This document shows positions 25,467 through 33,884 of a stretch of DNA of 57,819 nucleotides, piece by piece (position 1 is the first letter of the stretch; each line of letters starts with the position of its first letter). The notes beneath the pieces were generated by a model. The model saw only the letters and a program-made list of their open reading frames with translations, was not told where the DNA came from and did no database searches. The DNA is taken from contig PEAB01000014.1 in assembly GCA_002753395.1 (NCBI GenBank), positions 1-57,819 of the forward strand, read 5' to 3'. This DNA comes from Nitrospirae bacterium MYbinv3 (GTDB lineage Bacteria > Nitrospirota > Thermodesulfovibrionia > Thermodesulfovibrionales > Magnetobacteriaceae). The position numbers and the translations under genes were made by a program.

Positions 25467-28400
25467 ATGATATTACGTAATAAGATAGATTTTAAGCGTT
25501 ATTTACTCTTTGTTTCACTATTTTGCCTTTTGACAATGACCGTCATTAGTTGCGGCGGGGGAGGGGGGGGAACCGGCAACGATTACACACCTCCACAGCC
25601 ATCCACAGGGGTACCGCACGACATCCTGCTGTCCTCAGATAAAACCGTAGGTCAGTCAAACGCACCGATATACATGACCGCCCTTGTAACCGATGTAAAC
25701 GGCAGACCGGTTAAAAATACCGACGTAACTTTTACAAAGACGTCAAGCACAGGCATTATTAGCCCTAACCTGTTAAACGCTTATGACTTTAAAGAGGTCG
25801 CAGTATATAAGGTACAAACCGACCTTAATGGCCGGGCTAGCGTAAAAGTAACGTCAACCTCCAGCGGCTACGTTACCGTTGAGGCCTTCACGGGCAGTGG
25901 ACTGATGGCACGCAGGTCAATACTGTTTACCAGCTCCGGTACCATCGTTAATAACTTCACGCCTATAACTGTGGTTCTCGATGTAGATGGCAACGGTAAC
26001 AGCATCTACAACGAAAAAGATGATTACAAGGTATGCCAGACAACAACGGATCAGACCGTGCGCATCAAAGCTACCGCGTATGTCAAAGGAGAGAAGGCCT
26101 CTAATATCGGTATGTTCGTTACTACGGATCTGAGTAAACTCGTGAATTTTTATAACAATATCTACGGCATATATTCGGTTAATCCTGCAACAGGCGCCAG
26201 AACTTTGACAGGCTGTGATTATAACGGCGACGGTGTGGTAGATAGTGTGTGCTACACAACGCATACGGGCGCAAACGGTGCGGTATCATACTGGTTTAAT
26301 GAAGACCGCATCTTTACAAATACAGCAGGCGAGGCCACCACCGATTTCAGGATAAGCTGTCAGACCATAACGCAGGAGAGACTCCTGTCTGTCATGGCCG
26401 CAACCGACAGCTATAGCTTCCCTGAGTTTAGCCCTACAAGACTGTATTATGGCACAGGCGCTACTACACTCTTTATCGAGCCCATTGTTGTGTCAAGTGT
26501 AACGGTGTCTGCAAACCCCACAGAGGTCGCAGCCGGGGATACATCCTACATCACCGCAACTGTTAATACAACATTAGGCAGCGCTACGGCGCCAGATGGC
26601 ACGTTCGTTCAGTTCTATGCCGACTGTAAAGACAGCACCTCAAACGCAGAAACATCGTTTAACCCACAGACGGCTCAAACGGTAAACGGTAAGGCCACAA
26701 CTATCTTTACCGCCCCTACGCAGATCCCCGCTGGAGACTCTAGTCAATGCACGATAGAGGCCAGGGTATCAGCAGTATCCGGTTTTATCGGACTGACCGT
26801 TAATAGGTCATTAGAGGTATCCCCGGTTAGCCAGACGCTAACAAATCCAAAAGTCGGAGACACAGCAACGTTTAATATAGTAGGCGGCAGCAAGCCTTAC
26901 AGCGTTCGAAGCGGTAATCCTGCCGTATCGGTATCGGTCAGCGGTTCAAAGGTAACAGCCACTGTTGTAACCGTACCAGATGCCGATACGACAAACGTTC
27001 CAATTACAGTAACCGATACAAAACACAGGGAGGTTACCGTTACCCTAGTTCTTACGCTTGAAGCCCTTACAATAACACCGCCTAGTCAAACGCTGATCAG
27101 CCCCCCCGTTGGTACAAGCGCAACATACACGGTACGTGGTGGTAAAGGTCCCTATAAGGCCTCCGTAAGCGACCCGCAGATGGTTAGCACAAGCGTGTCT
27201 GATACAACGCTTAACGTTACAACACTATTACCGATAACGACAGTAAACGCAAAGTCCATAACAATAACCGTAATGGACGCTAGAGGAAAGACAGCTACGG
27301 CTGCCCTATCACTTTCCGTATCGTCAGGTTTAACAATCACACCAGCCAAACAAACACTTTCAAACCCGCCAGTAGGCACCTCTGCTACTTATACTATCAT
27401 CGGCGGCAAGTCACCCTATAGCGTTTCTACTGATTATCCACAGATGGTAAGCGCCACTGTAAACGGTAACACCATTACGGTCACAACAAAGGTTGCGATA
27501 ACCTTAACAAACGCTACAACAGTTGCTATTACAGTAACAGACTCCTCTGGAGTGTCAGGGGCTGCAACGCTTGAACTAAAAGCCAATGCCTCTGCACTTA
27601 CTATAATGCCAGCCACGCAGACAATAACCTCGCCAAGGATAGGTGATACCGTTCAGTACACTATCGTAGGAGGCACTCCTGCATACACTGTAACCGTAAG
27701 TCACCCGCAGATCGTTCGACCCACAGTCAATGCTCAAGTAATCACCCTTGAGGTTATTTCTACTGTTCCACCTCAGTACGACTCGCAAGGCAACCTTATA
27801 GTAACCACCATAACAATCAACATCCTTGACACAAACGGACAGAGCGGTACTGCCACGCTCCTAATCCAGCCCATAGGCGGCAACGCCCTTTCAGTGCTGC
27901 CCGCTACACGAACTTACACAAACCCGCCAGTAGGGTCAAAGTATGATTTTGCGGTATCTGGCGGAACCAAACCCTATAAAGCTACAGTCAGTCACCCAAG
28001 TCTGGTCAGCGTAACTGTCAACGACGCTACGATCACATTGACAACGCTTGTAGCTATAACACCCAATAACGCAGCAGCCGTAACGCTATATGTTACAGAT
28101 GCTAACAACCTTTCTGGTCAAGCTAACCTTACTTTAGTGTCTCAAACTGGTGGTGCATTGGTCGTAACACCTCCATCACGCATACTAACTATGCCCGCAA
28201 AAGGAACAATCGCCGATTATACGGTTTCTGGCGGCAAGGCTCCGTACACAGTAACCAACGATCACCCTCAATTGGTAAATTCAACAATCTCAGGCTCAAC
28301 CATAACGCTTACGCTCCTGGAAGATATCACAGATTCTAGAGCAAACACTACAATATCCTTTATAGTTACAGATTCCAACAGCTTAACTGGAACAGGAAAC

Positions 28401-28688
28401 CTTGCGTTTGCCTTAGGATCCCTGGCTGTCTTTCCGGCAATAATCACTCTAACTTCGCCCAATGTTGGCGATACGGCCGTCTTTGATATATTTGGCGGAT
28501 CGCCTCCCTATAAGGTCTACTCAAGCCGGCCAGATCTAGTAGATTTAAAAGTAGGCAGCAGTTCTTCATCTGCAAGCGGTACACCCTTAACTGCCACTAT
28601 CAGGCAAAGCGGAGCTAGCGATAACGTAACGATTCAGGTATTAGACGGTAATACTCGTGTAGGGAACTGTATGTTGACAATACAATAA
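25467..28688 (+). CDS. Large surface lipoprotein with Big-type and seven tandem repeats
   Basis: A 1073-residue lipoprotein (lipobox VISC-GGGGG). Residues 45-155 form a bacterial Ig/invasin-like (Big_1) domain (LVTDVNGRPVKNTDVTFTKTSS), then a second about 340-450. From about residue 450 there are seven repeats of 85-90 residues. Each begins L.(I/V).P..QT..(S/N)PPVG, followed by a Y.V.GGK.PY.. turn and ITVTD-like strands. Repeats are diverged, not identical, consistent with selection for a folded beta-sandwich stalk. Ig-like repeats of this kind serve in adhesion. It follows the pil cluster and may be a pilus-associated or surface adhesin. It is rich in Thr/Val/Ser. Confidence 0.85.
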   Translation: MILRNKIDFKRYLLFVSLFCLLTMTVISCGGGGGGTGNDYTPPQPSTGVPHDILLSSDKTVGQSNAPIYMTALVTDVNGRPVKNTDVTFTKTSSTGIISPNLLNAYDFKEVAVYKVQTDLNGRASVKVTSTSSGYVTVEAFTGSGLMARRSILFTSSGTIVNNFTPITVVLDVDGNGNSIYNEKDDYKVCQTTTDQTVRIKATAYVKGEKASNIGMFVTTDLSKLVNFYNNIYGIYSVNPATGARTLTGCDYNGDGVVDSVCYTTHTGANGAVSYWFNEDRIFTNTAGEATTDFRISCQTITQERLLSVMAATDSYSFPEFSPTRLYYGTGATTLFIEPIVVSSVTVSANPTEVAAGDTSYITATVNTTLGSATAPDGTFVQFYADCKDSTSNAETSFNPQTAQTVNGKATTIFTAPTQIPAGDSSQCTIEARVSAVSGFIGLTVNRSLEVSPVSQTLTNPKVGDTATFNIVGGSKPYSVRSGNPAVSVSVSGSKVTATVVTVPDADTTNVPITVTDTKHREVTVTLVLTLEALTITPPSQTLISPPVGTSATYTVRGGKGPYKASVSDPQMVSTSVSDTTLNVTTLLPITTVNAKSITITVMDARGKTATAALSLSVSSGLTITPAKQTLSNPPVGTSATYTIIGGKSPYSVSTDYPQMVSATVNGNTITVTTKVAITLTNATTVAITVTDSSGVSGAATLELKANASALTIMPATQTITSPRIGDTVQYTIVGGTPAYTVTVSHPQIVRPTVNAQVITLEVISTVPPQYDSQGNLIVTTITINILDTNGQSGTATLLIQPIGGNALSVLPATRTYTNPPVGSKYDFAVSGGTKPYKATVSHPSLVSVTVNDATITLTTLVAITPNNAAAVTLYVTDANNLSGQANLTLVSQTGGALVVTPPSRILTMPAKGTIADYTVSGGKAPYTVTNDHPQLVNSTISGSTITLTLLEDITDSRANTTISFIVTDSNSLTGTGNLAFALGSLAVFPAIITLTSPNVGDTAVFDIFGGSPPYKVYSSRPDLVDLKVGSSSSSASGTPLTATIRQSGASDNVTIQVLDGNTRVGNCMLTIQ

Positions 28689-28706
28689 CTTGATGCTCAG
28701 AAGCCT

Positions 28707-28745
28707 CAACTCCTCACCCTCATAATTCATAGGGCTGAGGGGTTG
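28707..28745. terminator. Stem-loop after the repeat lipoprotein gene
   Basis: CAACTCCTCACCCT pairs with AGGGCTGAGGGGTTG (near-perfect stem of about 14 bp, 10-base loop). No U-tract follows, so it may be a processing or weak termination element separating the adhesin from the protease gene, which begins at 28849. Confidence 0.45.
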
Positions 28746-28848
28746 GAGCACAACATCTTGCATGAGTAAGGTTGTTGAAATGTTGCTATTTAAGATAAAA
28801 TCAGTCGTAGAAGATAATGCAAAGCTGAAAAAGGATTGGAGGAACTGA

Positions 28849-30768
28849 ATGAAAACAAGCAAGACATATCAACTTACAAGGGCACTTGTGATTGTATTGT
28901 TGCTAGTTGTTGCCTCTTGTGGAGGTGCAGATAAAAAAGACGCAGATAAGTCCGCAGATAAGTCCAATGTTACCACAAGCCAGATAAAGACACAACAAAC
29001 CGGGAATAGTACTAGTAGTACATTGTCAAAAGGTAAGATTAATCCAAAAGACCCCGCAGATATCGATAAAAAGGCATATAAAGATGGACAACTGCTAGTG
29101 AAATTTAAGGACAGCGTTAGTTCAACAAAATCATTAAATGTGCATCGAGGCATTGGTGCCAAGGTAGAAAAAACCTATACTCTTGTAAAAAATCTTGAGT
29201 TAGTAAGCCTGCCAAGCTCTATAAGCGTTAAGGACGCTATCAAACAATACATGAAAAACGCAGATGTGCAATACGCTGAACCTAACTACTATGCACAGGC
29301 GCTTGATGTAGTCCCAAACGACCCATATTTCAGCCTTCAATGGGGCCTATATAACAATGGGACGTTTAAAAATGGCACTCCCGGAGCCGATATAAAGGCA
29401 TACAAGGCTTGGGACATAACCAAAGGTGATAAGAACCTCATCGTTGCGGTCCTAGACACCGGCGTAGACTATAATCATCCCGACCTTGGCGGCAATATCT
29501 GGAAAAATACTAAAGAGTTAGCGGATGGCGTCGATAATGATAGCAATGGCTACATAGACGACATCAGAGGCTGGGACTTCGTCGGCGATGACCTCGTAAA
29601 TCCGCAGCAGAGCAACAATCCAATGGACGTCCAAGGACACGGCACTCACGTATCCGGTACAATAGGCGCCATCGGTAATAACTCAACAGGCGTGGCCGGC
29701 GTAAGCTGGGACGTAAGCATAATGCCAGTAAAGATACTAACACTCGATCTGAAAACCACAATGGACGCCCTCATATCTGGCATCCAGTACTCTGTCAATA
29801 ACGGCGCAAAGATCATCAACGCAAGCCTAGGCTGGAAAAATACAAGCCAAGCCGTGTACAACGCTATTGCAAGCGCCAGAGACTCCGGAGCGCTGCTAGT
29901 AGCAGCAGCCGGCAACGGCGGCAGCTCCGATGACGTCTACTGCAACGGCTCCCTGCAAAACAACAACGACCTGTCTCCATGCTATCCAGCCAGCTACGAC
30001 CTGGAAAACATCATTTCGGTTGCAGCCTCAGACCAGAACGATATGCTTGCCTCCTTCTCCAACTATGGTGTTGTATCAGTAGACGTCTCTGCACCTGGCG
30101 TAGATATCTGCAGCACCATAACTGGCTATAACTCTGGTACCTTATATAATTGTACGTACAGCGGTACATCCATGGCAGCCCCGCATGTCTGTGGTGTGGC
30201 AGCCCTCCTGTGGTCGTACTACCCGCACTTTAGTTACGCTCAGATCAGGCAGATGATTGAGAGCTACGTAGACCCTATGGGCGCCCCCTACAACACCATG
30301 ATAAAGACAGGTGGCAGGTTAAATGCCTGGAAGTCGTTATCTGCCCTGTGGACACCTTCTGAGGTCACAGTAGCCCTTCAGCAAGCTGGCAGCGTTACCA
30401 TAAAATGGATTGACAGGGCCACAGCAGAATATGGTTTCTTACTCTTCAGAAAAATCGGCAGCGGCCAATATGTGCAGTATAAGACACTACCCGCCGATAC
30501 ACAGCACTTTACAGACACAGACACGTTCGTGGGTGAAAACTACTCCTACAAGCTAAAGGCATTCAACGCTATAGGAGACTCGCCAGATTCAAACGAGGCA
30601 ACCGTCGTTGCAACTAACCCGCCACCACCAACCAGTTCAGGCGGTGGAGGAGGCTGTACGCTTGTTAATTCAGTAAACAAATCCGTCTCTGTAGATCTTT
30701 TGGCAATCCTGTTACCGGTAGTGGTTGCAATCTTTGTCAGACTCAGAAGATATGGTAAGATAAATTAG
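28849..30768 (+). CDS. Subtilisin-like (S8) serine protease lipoprotein with CTERM-like anchor
   Basis: The protein has a lipobox (LVVASC-GGAD, Cys24), a low-complexity linker, an I9/fervidolysin-type propeptide (about 75-150, DGQLLVKFKDSV...PNYYAQ), and the S8 domain. The catalytic triad is Asp203 (AVLDTGVDYNHPDL), His264 (QGHGTHVSG) and Ser441 (SGTSMAAPH). A fibronectin-III-like domain follows (about 500-590). The C-terminus has PPPPTSSGGGGGC, a hydrophobic helix and a basic RLRRYGK tail, the layout of protein-sorting CTERM signals with a Cys. It may process pilus or surface proteins; AAGGATTGGAGG precedes the start. Confidence 0.93.
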   Translation: MKTSKTYQLTRALVIVLLLVVASCGGADKKDADKSADKSNVTTSQIKTQQTGNSTSSTLSKGKINPKDPADIDKKAYKDGQLLVKFKDSVSSTKSLNVHRGIGAKVEKTYTLVKNLELVSLPSSISVKDAIKQYMKNADVQYAEPNYYAQALDVVPNDPYFSLQWGLYNNGTFKNGTPGADIKAYKAWDITKGDKNLIVAVLDTGVDYNHPDLGGNIWKNTKELADGVDNDSNGYIDDIRGWDFVGDDLVNPQQSNNPMDVQGHGTHVSGTIGAIGNNSTGVAGVSWDVSIMPVKILTLDLKTTMDALISGIQYSVNNGAKIINASLGWKNTSQAVYNAIASARDSGALLVAAAGNGGSSDDVYCNGSLQNNNDLSPCYPASYDLENIISVAASDQNDMLASFSNYGVVSVDVSAPGVDICSTITGYNSGTLYNCTYSGTSMAAPHVCGVAALLWSYYPHFSYAQIRQMIESYVDPMGAPYNTMIKTGGRLNAWKSLSALWTPSEVTVALQQAGSVTIKWIDRATAEYGFLLFRKIGSGQYVQYKTLPADTQHFTDTDTFVGENYSYKLKAFNAIGDSPDSNEATVVATNPPPPTSSGGGGGCTLVNSVNKSVSVDLLAILLPVVVAIFVRLRRYGKIN

Positions 30769-30819
30769 TTGGAAACCCTATGAAGTTTACTCCACTCTTC
30801 ACTGAAGATGTCAGTCATT

Positions 30820-30930
30820 GTGTGTCATTCCCCTGTTCAAGCCGGGGGCAGGCTCTGCGAAAGCAGGAATCTATCCACCGCATTATTGTTCATAAGAGTG
30901 GACCCCGCTTACGCGGGAATGACAGGTGGG
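30820..30930. repeat. REP-type palindromic repeats
   Basis: Contains CTGCGAAAGCAGGAATCTAT and CCCCGCTTACGCGGGAATGACA, members of a dispersed palindromic repeat (CATTCCCGC..GCGGGAATG) also seen at about 36492-36572, 54609-54640 and 57388-57467. They lie between the protease gene and aroC. No gene is visible. Confidence 0.7.
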
Positions 30931-30955
30931 GACAGGGATGACAAATTGAATTGAT

Positions 30956-32161
30956 ATGGAAAGATTAAAGATATCAACCGCCGGTGAATCACACGGTAAG
31001 GCGCTTATTGGCATCATAGACGGTATACCCTCAAATATGTCCTTAGAGGTAGATAACATAAACCAGCAACTCAAGCGAAGACAACTGGGCTATGGGCGCG
31101 GCGGTAGAATGAATATTGAACAGGATCAGGTAGAAATCATATCAGGGGTTAGGTGGGGCAAGACACTGGCAAGCCCTATAGCCCTGAAGATTGAAAACCG
31201 CGACTGGGCCAACTGGCAAAAGGGTATGTCCGTCCTCAGTCAGGATGACGGCTCTATAGCTCCCGTCACAAGGGCTAGACCAGGGCATGCAGACCTCACT
31301 GGAAGCATCAAGTACGGATTCAAAGACATAAGAAACGTACTTGAACGCTCTTCAGCACGTGAGTCGGCCATGAGGGTAGCACTAGGGGCAGTGTGCAGGG
31401 CTTTCCTTGCAGAATTTGACATCTTCGTTGGCAGTTTAGTTATAAGGATCGGATCGGCAGGCAGACGCTCTCATCCGTTGAGCATGAAAGACGACTCTGG
31501 TCTTAGAGACATCAACAACACCCTTATAGGGCTTAGCCAGAGAGCCGATACCTCCGTTGTACGGTGTCCCTTTGAAGAAGACTCGGCACAAATGGTAAAG
31601 GTCATTGATGATGCAAAGGACAGAGGCGATACGGTAGGAGGCATCTTTGAGGTGTTTGCCGTAGGTCTGCCTGTGGGTCTAGGCAGTCATGTGCATTGGG
31701 ATAAGCGGCTTAATGGACAATTGGCTCAAGCTATATCAAGCATTCAGGCCGTAAAAGGTGTGGAGTTTGGCGTTGGCTTTGATCTGTCAGAGCTTTATGG
31801 TTCAAAGCTGATGGATGAGATATCTTACAGCCCCGGCACCGGCTTTTACAGACGCTCTAACTTCGCTGGAGGCATTGAAGGCGGTATGACAAACGGGATG
31901 CCCTTGATCATAAGGGCGGTTATGAAACCCATACCAACCCAGCGTAAACCACTCAACACAACCGACATTATTACCAAAGAGGTAAAAGAGGCCGCCTACG
32001 AGCGCTCAGACGTGTGTGCCGTCCCCGCTTGCAGCGTGATAGCAGAGGCTATGACCACTATGGTTCTGACCGACTCAATGCTCTCTAAATTTGGTGGAGA
32101 CAGCATCCAAGAGACTAAAAATAATTACGAGAATTATCTAAAATATGTAGGAGAGTTCTAA
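30956..32161 (+). CDS. aroC: Chorismate synthase
   Basis: AroC makes chorismate from EPSP, using reduced FMN. All family signatures are present: AGESHGKALIGIIDGIPSN at the start, YGRGGRMNIEQDQVEIISGVRWGKTLASPIAL, RPGHADLTGSIKYGFKDIRNVLERSSARESAMR, and the C-terminal NFAGGIEGGMTNGMPLIIRAVMKPIPT. Length is 401 residues. The start has only weak upstream Shine-Dalgarno sequence. It leads aroC-aroK-aroB. Confidence 0.96.
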   Translation: MERLKISTAGESHGKALIGIIDGIPSNMSLEVDNINQQLKRRQLGYGRGGRMNIEQDQVEIISGVRWGKTLASPIALKIENRDWANWQKGMSVLSQDDGSIAPVTRARPGHADLTGSIKYGFKDIRNVLERSSARESAMRVALGAVCRAFLAEFDIFVGSLVIRIGSAGRRSHPLSMKDDSGLRDINNTLIGLSQRADTSVVRCPFEEDSAQMVKVIDDAKDRGDTVGGIFEVFAVGLPVGLGSHVHWDKRLNGQLAQAISSIQAVKGVEFGVGFDLSELYGSKLMDEISYSPGTGFYRRSNFAGGIEGGMTNGMPLIIRAVMKPIPTQRKPLNTTDIITKEVKEAAYERSDVCAVPACSVIAEAMTTMVLTDSMLSKFGGDSIQETKNNYENYLKYVGEF

Positions 32162-32163
32162 CA

Positions 32164-32679
32164 ACGAAAAATATAGTATTGACAGGCTTTATGGGAACCG
32201 GTAAAACCACGGTAGGACAACTGCTCTCAGAGAAATTAAGAAGGCAGTTGATAGATCTTGATACGGAGATCGAAGCAGAATCTAAGATGACGATTAGCGA
32301 TATATTTGCAGCCTACGGCGAGGCAAGGTTCAGACAAATGGAGACCGAAATGACGATAAAGGTCTCAAATAACAATGGTATGATAATATCAACCGGCGGT
32401 GGCATTGTACTTAGGGAAGAAAACATGACCCACCTCAGAGGTAACAGCATTATCGTCTGTCTGATGGCATCGCCTGAGACTATCCTGAATCGCGTAAGCG
32501 GTAACGACGACCGTCCCCTGCTTAAGGTTGATAACCCCCTGCAAAAGATACATGAACTGTTAGATTATAGAAGACCGTTTTATGAAAAGGCCGATCTCGT
32601 TATCAACACCGATGACATGACGCCAGAGATGGTAGCTGAGGAGATAATCGCTAAGAACCAGGTTTTGCGGTATGACTAA
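32164..32679 (+). CDS. aroK: Shikimate kinase, possible ACG start
   Basis: AroK phosphorylates shikimate at O-3. The protein shows TGFMGTGKTT (Walker A), D-x-E motif in LIDLDTEIEAE, ISTGGGI and the RxxLYxE-like RPFYEKADL region. Aligned to the family, the N-terminus should read M-K-N-I-V-L-T-G; those residues are encoded from 32164, where the codon is ACG instead of ATG, with GGAGAG 8-10 bases upstream. The first conventional start is TTG at 32179, which removes NIV and lies 25 bases from the Shine-Dalgarno sequence. It overlaps aroB at its 3' end. Confidence 0.8.
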   Translation, partial: TKNIVLTGFMGTGKTTVGQLLSEKLRRQLIDLDTEIEAESKMTISDIFAAYGEARFRQMETEMTIKVSNNNGMIISTGGGIVLREENMTHLRGNSIIVCLMASPETILNRVSGNDDRPLLKVDNPLQKIHELLDYRRPFYEKADLVINTDDMTPEMVAEEIIAKNQVLRYD

Positions 32680-33769
32680 AAAAGAGGTCATGGAGACTGT
32701 ACTCGTATCTCTTGGGAAGAGAAGCTATGATATCGTAATAGGTCAAGACATCCTTGATGCTGTTGGACCAAGGCTCAAAGAATACGGGTTCAGTAAGAAG
32801 ATAGCTTTGGTAAGCAATCAAACAGTGTTCAACCTCTACGGTGAGCGCGTGATGAACTCTGTAAAGGCGGCGGGTTTTGATCTATCCCACATATTGATCC
32901 CCGATGGTGAAGAGTACAAGGACATGCAGTGGGTCAACTACATCCTGTCCGAGCTGCTGAAGGAAGGTCTTGATCGTAAGTCGGCGCTTATGGCGCTTGG
33001 GGGGGGGGTCATAGGTGATATCACCGGCTTTGCAGCCTCAATCTATATGCGCGGCATAGGCTACGTACAGATACCAACAACACTCCTATCTCAGGTAGAC
33101 AGTTCCGTTGGCGGCAAGACTGGCGTGAATCATACTCTTGGTAAAAACATGATAGGCACTTTTTATCAACCCCGCCTGGTTTGGATCGATATAGACACGT
33201 TAAAAACGCTGCCCTGGAGACAGCGCCTCTCTGGCCTTGCAGAGGTCATAAAGTACGGTGTCATCTGGGATGCTGGCTTCTTTCAGTACCTGTTGGACAA
33301 GACCGACGAGATACTGTCCTCTATACCTGATAACCTGATATACATTATCAAGAGGTCGTGTCAGATAAAGGCCGAGGTTGTCTCTGAGGATGAGACGGAG
33401 TCGGGCCTGCGAGCAATACTCAATTATGGTCATACCGTTGGACACGCCATCGAATCTATCACAGGGTATCGGAAGTTTCTGCATGGAGAGGCCGTCGCCA
33501 TGGGTATGTACGCTGCTGCCTCCCTTGCAAGGTCGCTTTCAATGCTTGAGCCGGATGACCTGACGCGTATAAAAAACATCCTCGAACTCTACCGCCTGCC
33601 CGTAAAAGTCCCAACCAAGATTAGCCGCAAGGGACTGCTTGAGCTTATGTATCACGACAAAAAGACCATATCAGGTGAACTAAGGTTCGTGCTGCCTAAT
33701 AAGATTGGCGGCGTCAGCGTGGTGGCTGTCAGCGATACGGACAAGATCCTGGGCTGCCTTCAGGCATAG
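32672..33769 (+). CDS. aroB: 3-dehydroquinate synthase
   Basis: AroB converts DAHP to 3-dehydroquinate using NAD and a divalent metal. Motifs are PDGEEYKDMQ, ALGGGVIGDITGFAASIYMRGIGYVQIPTTLLSQVDSSVGGKTGVNH, GNxIG-type KNMIGTFYQP, and the metal ligands in LNYGHTVGHAIE and LHGEAVAMG. Length (365 aa) is normal. It overlaps aroK by 8 bp; a second start (ATG 32690) is possible. aroK-aroB beside the pil genes is a common bacterial arrangement. Confidence 0.96.
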   Translation: MTKKEVMETVLVSLGKRSYDIVIGQDILDAVGPRLKEYGFSKKIALVSNQTVFNLYGERVMNSVKAAGFDLSHILIPDGEEYKDMQWVNYILSELLKEGLDRKSALMALGGGVIGDITGFAASIYMRGIGYVQIPTTLLSQVDSSVGGKTGVNHTLGKNMIGTFYQPRLVWIDIDTLKTLPWRQRLSGLAEVIKYGVIWDAGFFQYLLDKTDEILSSIPDNLIYIIKRSCQIKAEVVSEDETESGLRAILNYGHTVGHAIESITGYRKFLHGEAVAMGMYAAASLARSLSMLEPDDLTRIKNILELYRLPVKVPTKISRKGLLELMYHDKKTISGELRFVLPNKIGGVSVVAVSDTDKILGCLQA

Positions 33770-33884
33770 ATCAGGATATATCAAAGCAATTTATTTATGT
33801 GGACATGCAGGGTACGTTAACCGTAAGACACATTAATATCGATGCTGAGTTAAGTATAGGACTTTAGCGCACATTAGCACTTCA

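Noticed and set aside
26800-28688. Repeats of the lipoprotein gene as a CRISPR or DNA-level tandem repeat
   Set aside because: The repetition is at the protein level with diverged DNA, in one open frame; spacing and sequence do not fit a CRISPR array.
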